Below are positions 7,859-18,071 of a stretch of 64,000 nt of DNA, in pieces. The position numbers and the translations under genes are program-made. Position 1 is the stretch's first letter, and every line of letters begins with the position of its first letter. Below the pieces are notes generated by a model. It ran no database searches, had not been told where the DNA came from, and saw only the letters and a program-made list of their open reading frames with translations. Location of the stretch: positions 186,001 through 250,000 of the forward strand of contig NZ_LDJL01000005.1 in NCBI RefSeq assembly GCF_001431405.1, written 5' to 3'. This stretch comes from Pseudoxanthomonas dokdonensis (lineage in GTDB: Bacteria > Pseudomonadota > Gammaproteobacteria > Xanthomonadales > Xanthomonadaceae).

Positions 7859-9949
7859 ATGAAAAACACCCATAGCAAATTGTTCCTCGCCTGCACCGCG
7901 CTGATGTTCGGCGTGGCCGGCTGCAAGGACGGCACCCCTGCCGCCAATGGCGATACGGCCAGCGCGCCAACCGCCTCGGCCAATGCCGCCGGCAATACTT
8001 CCAGCGGCGATTACCAGTTCAGCGATGCACAGAAGGACGCCACCGACTACACCCGCGACGCCAACCAGAAGGTACTCGGCGAGCTCGACTTCGCCGACAA
8101 GACCGCATTCGCCGACGTCGACCGTGGCTTCATCGCCCCGCTGCCCAACAACGGCGACATCGAGGGTGTGTTCAGCGCCACCAAGATGAACTTCATGCAG
8201 GACAAGGACGCACCGGCCACGGTCAATCCCAGCCTGTGGCGGCACGCACAGCTGGTCAATCGCGGCGGCCTGTACCAGGTCACCGATCACATCTACCAGG
8301 TGCGCGGCCAGGATCTGGTCAACCTGAGCATCATCGAAACCGACAACGGCATCATCCTCTACGACATCGAGTACTTCGCCGACACCCTGGCGGCCTCGAT
8401 CAAACTGTACGAGGAACATCGCGGCAAGAAGCCGCTGAAAGGCGTGATCATCTCGCATAGCCACGCCGACCATTTCGGTGGTTTCGACGGCATCTACAAA
8501 GCAGGCCTGGCAACCAGGGAAGACTTCAGCAGTGGCAGGATCCCGCTGATCGCACCGGAAGGTTTCGTCAAGGAATCGGTCAGTGAAAACGTCATGGCCG
8601 GCAACATCATGGCCCGTCGCGCCGGTTACCAGTACGGCAACGTGCTGGAACCCGGTCCCAAGGGCTCGATCACCGCGGCGCTGGGCGCTGCGCTGGCCAA
8701 TGGCGCCTCTTCGCTGCCGATCCCCAACAAGAGCATTACCAAGGATGGCGAAAAGGTCACCATCGATGGCGTGACCTTCGAGTTCTACCTGACCCCGCAT
8801 GCCGAAGCCCCGGCCGAGATGGTGTTCTACATCCCGCAGTGGAAGGCGCTGTCGATGGCCGAGGAGCTCAACCACCTGCAGCACAACATCTACACCCTGC
8901 GTGGCGCGCAGACCCGTGATGCCAGCGTCTGGGCCTCGTACCTGGGCGCGGCGCTGGCACGCTGGGGCAAGGACGTGGAGGTCAACTTCGGTCCGCATAC
9001 CTGGCCGGTGTGGGGCAACGAAAACGTCACCAAGTACCTGGCCGACCAGCGCGACCTCTACCAGTCGATCTACAACACCACCCTGCGCTACGCCAACTAC
9101 GGCTACCGCCCGGATGACATCGCCGAATCGGCGGCGCTGCCGAAGTCGGTGTTCAACGAGTGGAACAACCGTCCGTATTACGGCAGCACCAAGAACAACC
9201 TCAAGGCGACCTATGTCCGCAACCTGGGCTGGTTCAACGGCAACTCGACCGAGCTGGCCAAGTACCCGGACGGCGAACGTGGCAAACGCTACGTCGAAGC
9301 CATGGGCGGCGAAGGCAAGGTGCTGGATGCGGCGCTGGCCAGCTACAAGAAGGGCGACTACCGCTTCACCGTCGACCTGCTCAACAACATCGTCGCCTAT
9401 GACGGCAGCAACAAGAACGTCAACCTGCTGATGGCCGATGCCTTCGAGCAACTCGGTTACCAGGAGGAAAACGCGCTCTATCGCAACCTGTACCTGTCCA
9501 GCGCCAAGGAACTGCGCATGGGTGGCAGCGTGCCGAATGCGCTGAGCACGATTTCGCCGGAAGTGATTGCGGCGTTGCCCGCGGATCTGTTCATGTCCTA
9601 CATCAGCATGACCGTGGATCAGACCAAGGCCGAGGCACTGGGCGATTACACCGTCAACGTCGACCTGCGTGGCGAAGGCAAGTTCCGCCTGGACCTGCAC
9701 AACGGTGTGCTCAATTACCTGCAGGGCTATTCGGCCGACAAGCCTGATGCGGCGCTGAGCATCGGCAAGACTGATCTGATCGCGGTCGCCGCCGGCAAGG
9801 CCAAGCTCGACGATCTGGCCGGCAACGGCAAGGCCGCCATCACCGGTGACAAGGAAGTGCTGAACAAGATTGCCAGCGTGTTCGACAACGGGATGAAGAA
9901 CAACATGAACCTGGTACTGCCGCTGCAACCGGAAAACCAGATCAAGTAA
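7859..9949 (+). CDS. Lipoprotein alkyl sulfatase of the metallo-beta-lactamase fold (SdsA1-like)
   Basis: 696 residues; GGAG six bases upstream fixes ATG 7859. The signal peptide ends in the lipobox GVAGC (Cys22) followed by a low-complexity Ala/Thr/Ser linker, so the enzyme is probably membrane-anchored. The catalytic domain has the di-zinc motif HSHADH (H200, H202, D204, H205) and the family segments MAEELNHLQHNIYTLRGAQ and FGPHTWPVWGN. A dimerisation region and a C-terminal SCP2-like domain (about 580-690) follow. This class hydrolyses primary alkyl sulfates such as dodecyl sulfate to alcohol and sulfate. It ends at a bidirectional terminator. A predicted FNR-type promoter lies upstream. 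The exact substrate is not deducible. Confidence 0.93.
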   Translation: MKNTHSKLFLACTALMFGVAGCKDGTPAANGDTASAPTASANAAGNTSSGDYQFSDAQKDATDYTRDANQKVLGELDFADKTAFADVDRGFIAPLPNNGDIEGVFSATKMNFMQDKDAPATVNPSLWRHAQLVNRGGLYQVTDHIYQVRGQDLVNLSIIETDNGIILYDIEYFADTLAASIKLYEEHRGKKPLKGVIISHSHADHFGGFDGIYKAGLATREDFSSGRIPLIAPEGFVKESVSENVMAGNIMARRAGYQYGNVLEPGPKGSITAALGAALANGASSLPIPNKSITKDGEKVTIDGVTFEFYLTPHAEAPAEMVFYIPQWKALSMAEELNHLQHNIYTLRGAQTRDASVWASYLGAALARWGKDVEVNFGPHTWPVWGNENVTKYLADQRDLYQSIYNTTLRYANYGYRPDDIAESAALPKSVFNEWNNRPYYGSTKNNLKATYVRNLGWFNGNSTELAKYPDGERGKRYVEAMGGEGKVLDAALASYKKGDYRFTVDLLNNIVAYDGSNKNVNLLMADAFEQLGYQEENALYRNLYLSSAKELRMGGSVPNALSTISPEVIAALPADLFMSYISMTVDQTKAEALGDYTVNVDLRGEGKFRLDLHNGVLNYLQGYSADKPDAALSIGKTDLIAVAAGKAKLDDLAGNGKAAITGDKEVLNKIASVFDNGMKNNMNLVLPLQPENQIK

Positions 9950-10000
9950 GCGTTGCCGACAACCCTGCGGGCCGTCATCAACGGTCCGCGGGCCACAAAG

Positions 10001-10030
10001 AAAAAAGCGCCCTGTCCGGGCGCTTTTTTT
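10001..10030. terminator. Bidirectional intrinsic terminator
   Basis: GCGCCC (10007-10012) pairs with GGGCGC (10018-10023) around a five-base loop, with six A's before and seven T's after. It serves both the sulfatase and the convergent outer-membrane-like gene. Confidence 0.92.
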
Positions 10031-10051
10031 CATGCTCCAGGCAATTGCCGG

Positions 10052-10843
10052 TCAGTTGGCAAACTGCATGTTGAAGCCGACGAACACCTGCCATTCCGGC
10101 CAGCCCGGGCCCTTGTCGGCGACCGACCACTGCGGCTCGATGAAGATGTTGTAGACCGTGCCCGGGGTCTGGATGACCTTGCCGATGCCCAAACCCAGCG
10201 GAACGCTGTAACCATCGTTCTCGAAGTTGTAGGCCATGATCCCGGTCGAACGCAGGTACGCGCCATTGCCGAGCTGGTACATCGCGAACGGCTGGAACGC
10301 GCCCAGGTTGACGTTGGCGCGGTCATCATCGCCGGCAAAACTGTGCTGCCAGGTCAACAGATAGCCGTACTGGAACTTCGCCGACTCCGCATTGAACAGC
10401 ACGTTGGCGAAACCGGCCGACCACTTGCCGCTGCCGACCTCGTCCTTGCCGCTGGGCGCATTGACCAGCGGTCCGATACCGAAGCTGACCGCCGGGTTGC
10501 CGGTGTCGATCAGGTAGGCGGCAAACGCATTGATGTCGCCAAAGCCGGTGACCGTGCTCAGGTTGGTGCCGACCGGCGAGCTGTTGACCGGCAGCGACGC
10601 ACGCAGCAGCCAGTTGCTTTCGCCAATCTTGAATGGCTTGGCGAAGCGGACCCAGAACTGGTTGGCGCTCTTGTCTTCCGGCGCGGTCAGTTCCCCGATG
10701 TAGTAGTCATGGAAGTTGAGCGCGGTGAAGTTGGCCAGCGGGTTGTTGGCCTGCGCGGCGGCGGCACCGGCGTCCTGGGCCATCGCGGGCAGACAGGCGG
10801 CGAGTGCCAGGACGGGACTGGCGAGCAGATATTTCATGGACAC
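10052..10843 (-). CDS. Outer-membrane beta-barrel-like protein (MetA/'neuromedin U'-type family)
   Basis: 263 residues from GTG at 10843, chosen because AAGGAG stands seven bases upstream; ATG at 10837 is two codons further in but 13 bases from that site. Residues 1-23 are a signal peptide ending in AMAQ. The mature part is rich in alternating aromatic/glycine strands and ends in [10 protein letters not shown], close to the terminal-strand pattern of outer-membrane barrels. Similar proteins are often annotated as transporters or as 'neuromedin U', a misnomer. The substrate is unknown. It lies downstream of tex on the same strand, with 203 bases between. Confidence 0.65.
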   Translation of the reverse strand: MSMKYLLASPVLALAACLPAMAQDAGAAAAQANNPLANFTALNFHDYYIGELTAPEDKSANQFWVRFAKPFKIGESNWLLRASLPVNSSPVGTNLSTVTGFGDINAFAAYLIDTGNPAVSFGIGPLVNAPSGKDEVGSGKWSAGFANVLFNAESAKFQYGYLLTWQHSFAGDDDRANVNLGAFQPFAMYQLGNGAYLRSTGIMAYNFENDGYSVPLGLGIGKVIQTPGTVYNIFIEPQWSVADKGPGWPEWQVFVGFNMQFAN

Positions 10844-11046
10844 GATCACGCTCCTTGATAAAGGTTTTCCACGACGGCGGATCGGCAGATCCGCGACTGC
10901 CGACACTATAGTTCAATCAAATGCGCGGCGTGTGATATCCGGCTGATCAGGCGGGGCAGCGCGCTTATAACTCCGTGATGCCCCGCTTCGTTGCACTGCC
11001 GTGTGCGGTGGCGCCATCCGCCGCGCACCGCACGCCGCCAGCGCGC

Positions 11047-13407
11047 TCAGCCCTGGCCCTTGGCGCGGGCGAACGCCGCGGCCAATGCGCTGTCGGCCGG
11101 CGCCGCCGAGGGCTTGGCCGGGCCGCCGCTTCTGCGCGCGTCAGCACGGTCGCCACGGGCGGCCGGATTGCCGCGCCCGGCTGGCGCGCGATCCTCGCGC
11201 GGGCCAGCGGCCGGCGGCGCATCGTCGAGGCGCCGGGTCAGCGCGATGCGCTTGCGCGCCACGTCGACCTCCAGCACCTTGACCTTGACGATGTCACCGG
11301 CCTTGACCACCTCGCGCGGATCCTTGACGTAGCGATCGGCCAGCGCCGAAATATGGATCAGGCCGTCCTGGTGGACGCCGATGTCGACGAAGGCACCAAA
11401 GGCGGCGACATTGCTGATCACGCCTTCCAGGATCATTCCTTCGCGCAGATCCTTGATGTCCTCGACGCCATCGGCGAAACGCGCGGCCTTGAACTCCGGG
11501 CGCGGGTCACGGCCCGGCTTTTCCAGTTCCTTGAGGATGTCGCGGATGGTCGGCACGCCGAACTTGTCGTCGGTGTACTGCTCGGGCTTGATCGCGCGCA
11601 GGAAGCTGGTGTCGCCAATGATCTGCTTCACGTCGCGCTGGCTGCCGGCGAGGATCCGCTCGACCACCGGATACGCTTCCGGATGCACCGACGATGCGTC
11701 CAGCGGATGATCGCCGTCGGCGATGCGCAGGAAGCCGGCGCACTGCTCGAAGGTCTTCTCGCCCAGCCGCGGCACCTCCAGCAAGGCCTTGCGGCTGCGG
11801 AACGCGCCATGCTGGTCGCGGAAGCGGACGATGTTGTCGGCGACGCTGGCCGACAGGCCCGAGACCCGGGTCAGCAGCGCGGCCGAGGCGGTGTTGACGT
11901 CGACGCCGACCGCGTTGACGCAGTCCTCGACCCGCGCATCCAGCGCCCGCGCCAGCCGGAAACCATCGACATCGTGCTGGTACTGGCCGACGCCAATGGC
12001 CTTGGGTTCAATCTTGACCAGCTCGGCCAGTGGGTCCTGCAGGCGGCGCGCGATCGACACCGCGCCACGCAGGCTGACGTCCAGATCCGGGAACTCCCTG
12101 GCCGCGAATTCGGAGGCCGAATAGACCGAGGCGCCGGCCTCGCTGACCACTACTTTCTGCAGCTTCAACTGCGGCGCCAGCTTGATCAGATCGCCAGCCA
12201 GCTTGTCGGTCTCACGGCTGGCGGTGCCGTTGCCGATCGCGATCAGCTGCACCTGGTGGGCCACGCACAACCTGTTCAACACCTGCAGCGACTGGTCCCA
12301 CTGCCGGCGGGGTTCATGCGGGTAGATGGTCTCGGTGGCCAGCAGCTTGCCGGTGGCATCGACCACCGCTACCTTGACCCCCGTGCGCAGGCCCGGGTCC
12401 AGGCCCAGCACCGCACGCGGGCCGGCCGGTGCGGCCAGCAGCAGGTCCTTGAGGTTGTCACCGAACACGGCGATGGCTTCGGCTTCGGCTTTCTCGCGTG
12501 CCTGGCTGAACAGATCCAGCAGCAGGTGCATATGCAGTTTGGCCCGCCAGGTCAGCCGGCAGGCATCCAGCAGCCATTTGTCCGCGGGCCGGCCCTGGGC
12601 GCTGATGCCAGCGTGCACCGCGACCCGGCCTTCGCCCTGCAGATGGCCGGCTTCGGCATCGCTGCCCGGGTCCAGGTCCAGGTGCAGGATTTCCTCACGG
12701 CGCGCGCGGAACAGCGCCAGCAGGCGGTGCGAGGGAATCCGGGCCAGGTTTTCGGCGTGATCGAAGTAATCGCGGTACTTGGCGCCTTCGGTTTTCTTGC
12801 CGCTGGCTACCCGCGCGCGGATTACCCCGACCTCACCCAGCCAGTTGCGCAGCTCGCCGACCAGGCTCGCGTCTTCGCCCCAGCGCTCCATCAGGATCGC
12901 GCGCGCGCCATCCAGCGCCGCCTTGGCATCGGCCACGCCCTTGTCGGCGTCGACATAGCTCTGGGCAACGGTTTCCGGCACCTGTTGCGGATCTGCCAGC
13001 AGGCTGTCGGCCAGCGGTTCCAGCCCGGCCTCACGCGCGATCTGTGCCTTGGTCCGGCGCTTCTGCTTGTACGGCAGGTACAGATCTTCCAACCGAGACT
13101 TGCTGTCGGCGGCTTCGATATCGGCGCGCAGCTCGTCGCTCAGCTTGCCCTGCTCTTCGATGCTGGCCAGCACCGCGGCGCGGCGGTCTTCCAGCTCGCG
13201 CAGGTAGCCCAGCCGGCTTTCCAGATTGCGCAGCTGGGTATCGTCGAGGCCGCCGGTGACTTCCTTGCGGTAGCGGGCGATGAACGGCACCGTCGCGCCT
13301 TCGTCCAGCAGGGTGATCGCGGACAACGCCTGCGAGGTGTCGGCGCCGATTTCGGCGGCAATGGTACGGGCGATGTGCAGGGCGAGTTTGGACGAGGTGT
13401 CTTGCAT
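11047..13407 (-). CDS. tex: Tex-family transcription accessory / S1 RNA-binding protein
   Basis: 786 residues from ATG 13407, close to the 773 of E. coli YhgF. Domains in order: helical Tex N-terminus (1-~190), a YqgF/RNase H-like domain with [11 protein letters not shown], a helix-hairpin-helix region ([20 protein letters not shown] and [17 protein letters not shown]), and a C-terminal S1 domain ([16 protein letters not shown]...HISAL). The last ~70 residues are a basic, disordered Ala/Arg/Gly tail. Tex proteins bind nucleic acid and affect transcription, and in some pathogens toxin expression. Purine-rich AAGAG lies close to the ATG. It is likely monocistronic. Confidence 0.96.
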   Translation of the reverse strand: MQDTSSKLALHIARTIAAEIGADTSQALSAITLLDEGATVPFIARYRKEVTGGLDDTQLRNLESRLGYLRELEDRRAAVLASIEEQGKLSDELRADIEAADSKSRLEDLYLPYKQKRRTKAQIAREAGLEPLADSLLADPQQVPETVAQSYVDADKGVADAKAALDGARAILMERWGEDASLVGELRNWLGEVGVIRARVASGKKTEGAKYRDYFDHAENLARIPSHRLLALFRARREEILHLDLDPGSDAEAGHLQGEGRVAVHAGISAQGRPADKWLLDACRLTWRAKLHMHLLLDLFSQAREKAEAEAIAVFGDNLKDLLLAAPAGPRAVLGLDPGLRTGVKVAVVDATGKLLATETIYPHEPRRQWDQSLQVLNRLCVAHQVQLIAIGNGTASRETDKLAGDLIKLAPQLKLQKVVVSEAGASVYSASEFAAREFPDLDVSLRGAVSIARRLQDPLAELVKIEPKAIGVGQYQHDVDGFRLARALDARVEDCVNAVGVDVNTASAALLTRVSGLSASVADNIVRFRDQHGAFRSRKALLEVPRLGEKTFEQCAGFLRIADGDHPLDASSVHPEAYPVVERILAGSQRDVKQIIGDTSFLRAIKPEQYTDDKFGVPTIRDILKELEKPGRDPRPEFKAARFADGVEDIKDLREGMILEGVISNVAAFGAFVDIGVHQDGLIHISALADRYVKDPREVVKAGDIVKVKVLEVDVARKRIALTRRLDDAPPAAGPREDRAPAGRGNPAARGDRADARRSGGPAKPSAAPADSALAAAFARAKGQG

Positions 13408-13602
13408 GATCTCTTGCTGGTTCCGTTGCGTGTGATTTGCGGTTGCCCGGCATCCCGGGCAGGAGCCCGATTGTGGCAAGCTAGCCGCTGCAGCGGAACC
13501 CGTTGACAGGCTGCGGATTTTGCCCGCCCGAAACTGTCACAACCGCGCCAATGCTGGCGCGTCCGCGCTGCAACCTGCTTCCTGGAACTTCAACACACGG
13601 CC

Positions 13603-14088
13603 ATGCCACGTCATTTCAAGACGCTCAGCGACAGCACCCTGATCGAGTTCGACCGAGGCATGTTCGACCCTTGGTGTGTCTACGTCACCCCGCCGGGCGG
13701 ACGCCGGTTCGCGCCGCGCGATGGCTGGTATTTCGCTGAGCTGGTCCGACTGGGCGAACGCCATGGTCATTGGCGCATCTATCTCGACTTTGTGCAGGTG
13801 TTCATGCGTACCAGCGACCAGCTGGATGCTGAATTGAACCAGGACATTTCGCGGATGGCCGCGGCCTATGCTGAAGACGCACTGTTGATGGATGTGCTGT
13901 TGACGGTGCTGTACGCCGGCATGCTGGCCGAGGAAAACAAGGCGCGGGGGCCGCTCGGCAAGCGGATCAAGCGGCTGGGCCTGCATCAATGCCTGATTGA
14001 AGGCATGCCGGCCGAGGCCGCGGCCGCCTACAGCCGCGGCCGCGATGCGACATCGCTGGCCGCCGAGTGCAGCGCCCGCGGCTTCTAA
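13603..14088 (+). CDS. Conserved hypothetical protein, 161 residues
   Basis: A soluble protein starting MPRHFKTLSDSTLIEFDRGM, with conserved-looking aromatic and acidic segments (FDPWCVYVTPPGGRRFAPRD, FAELVRLGERHGHWRIYLDF) and a basic patch KRIKRLGLHQ. It has no signal peptide, membrane helix or catalytic motif that I recognise. It resembles an uncharacterised proteobacterial DUF, but I cannot name the function. It stands alone between divergent tex and a repeat cluster. Confidence 0.7.
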   Translation: MPRHFKTLSDSTLIEFDRGMFDPWCVYVTPPGGRRFAPRDGWYFAELVRLGERHGHWRIYLDFVQVFMRTSDQLDAELNQDISRMAAAYAEDALLMDVLLTVLYAGMLAEENKARGPLGKRIKRLGLHQCLIEGMPAEAAAAYSRGRDATSLAAECSARGF

Positions 14089-14094
14089 CCCCAC

Positions 14095-14232
14095 GTAGAG
14101 CGGAGCTTGCTCCGCTGCAGTGCCTGCTCCAACTGCAATGCCGCTCCGCTGCAATGCTTGCTCCAACTGCATTGCCCGCTCCGTTGCAGTGCCTGCGAGC
14201 GGAATACTTCAGCCGAGCAAGCTCGGCTCTAC
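14095..14232. repeat. GTAG-type palindromic repeat pair enclosing tandem 34-35-base units
   Basis: The left element begins GTAG (14095-14098) and continues into the hairpin AGCGGAGCTTGCTCCGCT. The right element, AGCCGAGCAAGCTCGGCT, is followed by CTAC (14229-14232), so the two are in inverted orientation. Between them are two and a half tandem copies (14109-14142, 14143-14177, 14178-14196) of a GCTCCGCTGCARTGC-type unit. GTAG-headed REP elements of this kind (SMAG) are described from Stenotrophomonas maltophilia; the match here is by eye. Confidence 0.8.
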
Positions 14233-14235
14233 CGC

Positions 14236-14264
14236 AAAAAAAGGGGCCGTATCGCTACGGCCCC
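14236..14264 (-). terminator. Intrinsic terminator of the OmpA-type lipoprotein gene
   Basis: GGGGCCGTA (14243-14251) pairs with TACGGCCCC (14256-14264) around a TCGC loop. Read on the - strand, the stem is followed by seven T's (A's at 14236-14242). Confidence 0.9.
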
Positions 14265-14284
14265 GGCGTTTCTGCAAGCGTGTA

Positions 14285-14968
14285 TCAGCCGCCAGCCTGG
14301 ACCGGCAGCAGGCGGATCTCGACCCGGCGGTTGGCGGCGCGGCCAGCGTCGGTGTCATTGCTGGCAATCGGCATGCGTTCGCCCATGCCGATGACTTCCA
14401 GGCGCTCGCGGATCACGCCCTGGCCGACCAGATAGCTGGCCACGGCATTGGCACGCTGCTCGGACAGGGTCTGGTTGCTGGCATCGCTGCCGACGCTGTC
14501 GGTGTGGCCGCTGACTTCGACAATGGTCTGGTTGTACTGGGCCAGGGTCTTGGCGACGTTGTTGAGCGCGCCATAGAACTCGGGCTTGAGATCGGCCTTG
14601 GCGAAATCGAAGGTCACGCCATTGGGCAGGTTGAGCTTGATCACATCGCCATCACGGCTGACGTCGATGCCGGTGCCAGCGGTCTGGCGGCGCAGTTCGG
14701 CTTCCTGGCGGTCCTGGTAGGCACCGATGGAACCGCCGGCCAGGCCGCCGATGCCGGCGCCGACCATTGCATGCTGGCGGCGCTCGGTAGCGTCGTCGCC
14801 GGTCAGCAGGCCGGCCAGCACGCCGATGCCGGCGCCAATCAGCGCGCCGTTGCGGGTACGGTTGGGATCGTTCGGGTCGCTGGTCTGGCCGGTGTAGCTG
14901 GCGCAGGACACCATCAGCATGCTGGTGGCCAAAGCAATCAAACTGGTCTTCAAAGCGGTGTTCTTCAT
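14285..14968 (-). CDS. OmpA-family outer-membrane lipoprotein (YiaD-like)
   Basis: 227 residues; GAGGAGA precedes the ATG at good spacing. The lipobox is LMVSC with Cys22. Residues about 40-85 form a glycine zipper (NGALIGAGIGVLAGLLTG, GAGIGGLAGGSIGAY), which probably inserts in the membrane. The C-terminal half is an OmpA domain with SGHTDSVGSDASNQTLSEQR and RAANRRVEI, which binds peptidoglycan. It likely tethers the outer membrane to the cell wall. It is monocistronic, closed by an intrinsic terminator. Confidence 0.93.
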   Translation of the reverse strand: MKNTALKTSLIALATSMLMVSCASYTGQTSDPNDPNRTRNGALIGAGIGVLAGLLTGDDATERRQHAMVGAGIGGLAGGSIGAYQDRQEAELRRQTAGTGIDVSRDGDVIKLNLPNGVTFDFAKADLKPEFYGALNNVAKTLAQYNQTIVEVSGHTDSVGSDASNQTLSEQRANAVASYLVGQGVIRERLEVIGMGERMPIASNDTDAGRAANRRVEIRLLPVQAGG

Positions 14969-15125
14969 CAGTGTCTCCTCGTCGTCGGCATCGGCCGGGG
15001 CTGTTCAGCGTCGTCAAGATACGCGAGGCAGTGGCTAACGATCCGTGAACGATACAGCGGCGGCGCCAACGTCGTTCAGGTTTGTCCCGGCGGTGTCGTC
15101 ACCGCGACCGCCACGCCCTGCCCGC

Positions 15126-16541
15126 TCACACCTTGCTGTCGCGATAAGCCGCCAGTGCCGCGTCACGGCCCTGCTCGAGATCGACGATCGGATTGGCCGG
15201 ATAACCGGGCGGCCGCGCGTCAGCCGGCAGTTGCCAGGGTGCGAACCGCGCCGGCACCGGCAACGACGCCAGCTCGGGTACCCAACGGGCGATGTACTGC
15301 CCGTTCGGATCGAACTTGCGCGCCTGCAGCACTGGATTGAACACCCGGAAGTACGGCGCGGCATCGGCGCCGGTGCCGGCGGTCCACTGCCAGCCCAGGC
15401 TGTTGTTGGCCAGGTCGGCATCGACCAAAGTGTCCCAGAACCACTGCGCACCGTGCCGCCAGTGCATGCGCAGGTGCTTGCACAGGAAGCTGGCGACGAT
15501 CATCCGCACCCGGTTGTGCATGTAGCCGGTCGCCCACAGCTCGCGCATGCCGGCATCGACAATCGGCACCCCGGTCTGGCCGCGCTGCCAGGCCTGCAAC
15601 AGCGCCGGTGCCGGTTCGGCCCAGCGGAAGCCAGCGAAGCGCGGATTGAAGTCCTGCTGGGCGCTGTCGGGGAAATGGTGCAGCAGGTGATGGGCAAAAT
15701 CGCGCCAGCCCAGTTCACGCAGATAGGCGTCGATATCGGCACTGCTGCCTGCATTGCGTTGCTGCTGCAACCGGTGGGCGATACGCCAGGGCGCGACTTC
15801 ACCGAAATGCAGATGCGGTGACAGCAACGAGGTGCCGACCCGGTCCGGGCGATCGCGGTCACTGCGGTAACCGTTCAGAGCGCCTTCGATGAACACCTGC
15901 AAGGCCTCGCGCGCGCCCGCTTCGCCCGGCTGCCAGTGCTGCCAGAAGCCGGCGTCCCAGGCCAGCGCGGAGCTCAAGCGCAAGGCCGGCAACGGCAACG
16001 ACGACGGAGGCATCGGCAGTTGCGGCAGCGTCGCCGGTGCATCCCAGGGCGCCGGCAATTGATCCAGCCGGGTCTGCAGGTTGCGCCAGTACGGAGTGAA
16101 CACCCGGTACGGACCCTGCTGGCCGGTCTGCACGGTCCACGGTTCGAACAGCAGGCTGCCATTGAAGCTGCGCGCCAGATGACCGGCTGCGCGCAATGCC
16201 TGCTTGATCCGCGCATCGCGGGCCTGCACCGCCGGCTCGTAGCGCCGGTTCCAGAACACCGCTTCGGCGCCGGTTTGCTGCAGCAGGCTCAGCAGCGCCG
16301 GCAGCGACGGACCATGGCGCAGGCACAGCTGCGCGCCGCGTTGGCGCAGATCCAGATCCAGCGCCTGCAGGGAGCGCTGGCGCCAGCGTTCGGACGCCTG
16401 TCCCGGCTGCCAAGGCGCTTCTTCCCCGGGTGCGTGGATGTAGACTGGTACCGGCGTGTAGCCGGCTTCCAGCGCGGCCCGTAGCGCCGGGTGGTCATCC
16501 AGGCGCAGGTCGTTGCGGAACCAGACCAGGGCTGTGGCCAT
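15126..16541 (-). CDS. phrB: Deoxyribodipyrimidine photolyase (class I CPD)
   Basis: 471 residues, the length of E. coli PhrB. The N-terminal Rossmann-like antenna domain begins ALVWFRNDLRLDDHPAL. The helical FAD domain shows TSLLSPHLHFGEVAPW, the signature YMHNRVRMIVASFLCKHL and WFWDTLVDADLANNSLGWQW. It repairs cyclobutane pyrimidine dimers using blue light and FADH2. It lies 10 bases downstream of dnaB on the same strand and may share its transcript, an unusual pairing of replication and repair genes. Confidence 0.97.
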   Translation of the reverse strand: MATALVWFRNDLRLDDHPALRAALEAGYTPVPVYIHAPGEEAPWQPGQASERWRQRSLQALDLDLRQRGAQLCLRHGPSLPALLSLLQQTGAEAVFWNRRYEPAVQARDARIKQALRAAGHLARSFNGSLLFEPWTVQTGQQGPYRVFTPYWRNLQTRLDQLPAPWDAPATLPQLPMPPSSLPLPALRLSSALAWDAGFWQHWQPGEAGAREALQVFIEGALNGYRSDRDRPDRVGTSLLSPHLHFGEVAPWRIAHRLQQQRNAGSSADIDAYLRELGWRDFAHHLLHHFPDSAQQDFNPRFAGFRWAEPAPALLQAWQRGQTGVPIVDAGMRELWATGYMHNRVRMIVASFLCKHLRMHWRHGAQWFWDTLVDADLANNSLGWQWTAGTGADAAPYFRVFNPVLQARKFDPNGQYIARWVPELASLPVPARFAPWQLPADARPPGYPANPIVDLEQGRDAALAAYRDSKV

Positions 16542-16551
16542 GCGCGGTCGC

Positions 16552-17949
16552 TTATTCGAAACTGCCGATCGAATCGTGGGCCAGGTTGTCGAAGCGGGTG
16601 TATTCGCCGAAGAACTTGAGCTTGATCGAACCGGTCGGGCCGGAACGCTGCTTGCCGATGATCACCTCGGCCAGGCCCTTGTCCGGCGAATTTTCCTTGT
16701 TGTAGTAGTCATCGCGATAGATGAAGACGATGACGTCGGCGTCCTGCTCGATGGCGCCTGATTCGCGCAGGTCGGCCATCACCGGTCGCTTGTCGGTACG
16801 GGTTTCCAGCGAGCGGTTGAGCTGCGACAGCGCGATCACCGGCACGTTGAGTTCCTTGGCCAGGCCTTTCAGCGAGCGCGAGATCTCGGAGATTTCGGTG
16901 GCGCGATTTTCGCTGTTGCCCGGCACCGACATCAGCTGCAGGTAATCGATGACGATCAGGCCCAGGTCGTGTTCGCGCTTGAGCCGGCGCGCCTTGGAGC
17001 GCAGCACGTCGGGCGACAGGCCGGGGGTGTCGTCGATGAAGATCTTGGTTTCCTTGAGCATGCGGATGGCGCTGGTGACCCGGCTCCAGTCCTCGTCTTC
17101 CAGCTGGCCGGTGCGCAGACGGGTGGCGTTGACCCGGCCATTGGAGGAAATCAGGCGCAGCGCCAGCTGCGCGGCCGACATTTCCATCGAGAACACCGCC
17201 ACTGCCTTCTTCGACTTGATCGCCGCGTATTCGGCCATGTTCAGTGCCAGCGTGGTCTTGCCCATCGCCGGACGCGCGGCCAGGATCAGCAGGTCGGTCG
17301 GCTGCAGGCCGGCGGTCATTTCATCGAACTCGGTGTAGCCGGTCGGCAGGCCGGTGACGCTGCCGCCGTTCTCGAAGCGGCTCTGCAGCACTTCGAACGC
17401 GTCCTTCAATGCATTGTTCATCGGCACGAAATCGGTGCGGCCGCGGGCGCCGGCCTCGGCGATGGCGAACACCTTCTGCTCGGCGATGGCCAGCATCTCG
17501 GCGCTTTCCTTGCCCTCGGGCTGGAAGGCGTCGTTGACGATGCCGGTACCGACATCGATCAGCTGGCGCATCACCGCCTTGTCGCGGACGATGTCGGCAT
17601 AGGCGGTGATGTTGGCTGCCGACGGCGTGGTGCTGGCCAGCTCGATCAGGTAGCTGCCACCGGCGACCATCTCGGTCTGGCCCTGCGATTCGAACCATTC
17701 GCCCAGGGTCACCGCGTCGTAGGGGCGGCTTTTTTCCGCCAGCTCGCAGATGGCGCGGTAGATCAGCTGGTGATCGCGGCGATAGAAGTCGCGCTCGGTC
17801 AGCTTGTCGTTGATGCGGTCGTAGGCTTCCGGCGCCAGCATCAGGCCGCCCAGCACCGCCTGTTCGGCTTCAATCGAGTGCGGTGGTATCCGCAGTTGTT
17901 CGATGCGTGCTTCGTGTGGATCGGGGCGGAAACCTTGGGTGGCGGGCAT
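16552..17949 (-). CDS. dnaB: Replicative DNA helicase DnaB
   Basis: 465 residues. The N-terminal primase-interacting domain starts in PPHSIEAEQAVLGGLML. A linker is followed by the RecA-like motor with Walker A ARPAMGKTT (Lys231), Walker B LIVIDYLQLM, and the C-terminal KQRSGPTG arginine-finger region. It unwinds DNA at the replication fork as a hexamer. No intein interrupts the motor domain. It follows the ribosomal genes rpsF-rpsR-rplI as in many bacteria, but 215 bases and a terminator-like hairpin intervene. Confidence 0.98.
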   Translation of the reverse strand: MPATQGFRPDPHEARIEQLRIPPHSIEAEQAVLGGLMLAPEAYDRINDKLTERDFYRRDHQLIYRAICELAEKSRPYDAVTLGEWFESQGQTEMVAGGSYLIELASTTPSAANITAYADIVRDKAVMRQLIDVGTGIVNDAFQPEGKESAEMLAIAEQKVFAIAEAGARGRTDFVPMNNALKDAFEVLQSRFENGGSVTGLPTGYTEFDEMTAGLQPTDLLILAARPAMGKTTLALNMAEYAAIKSKKAVAVFSMEMSAAQLALRLISSNGRVNATRLRTGQLEDEDWSRVTSAIRMLKETKIFIDDTPGLSPDVLRSKARRLKREHDLGLIVIDYLQLMSVPGNSENRATEISEISRSLKGLAKELNVPVIALSQLNRSLETRTDKRPVMADLRESGAIEQDADVIVFIYRDDYYNKENSPDKGLAEVIIGKQRSGPTGSIKLKFFGEYTRFDNLAHDSIGSFE

Positions 17950-18071
17950 GATGCGGGGAAGCTCCTGCGGCCGGGATGCGGCGTGCGATGGATGAAACGA
18001 CCGGTCATGGTAGTCGGCCCACGGGGTCGTGCGTTGCAGATAACCCTGTGGATAAGGCTGGAATAACCGGT

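Noticed and set aside
7490-10033. Open frame of 847 codons on the - strand opposite the alkylsulfatase
   Set aside because: It mirrors the codon pattern of the real + strand enzyme, has no recognisable domain and spans the FNR promoter region.
10975-13506. Open frame of 843 codons on the + strand opposite tex
   Set aside because: An antisense frame typical of high-GC DNA; tex on the - strand has full domain support.
16552-17949. Intein in DnaB
   Set aside because: The motor motifs are contiguous and the protein is of normal length.
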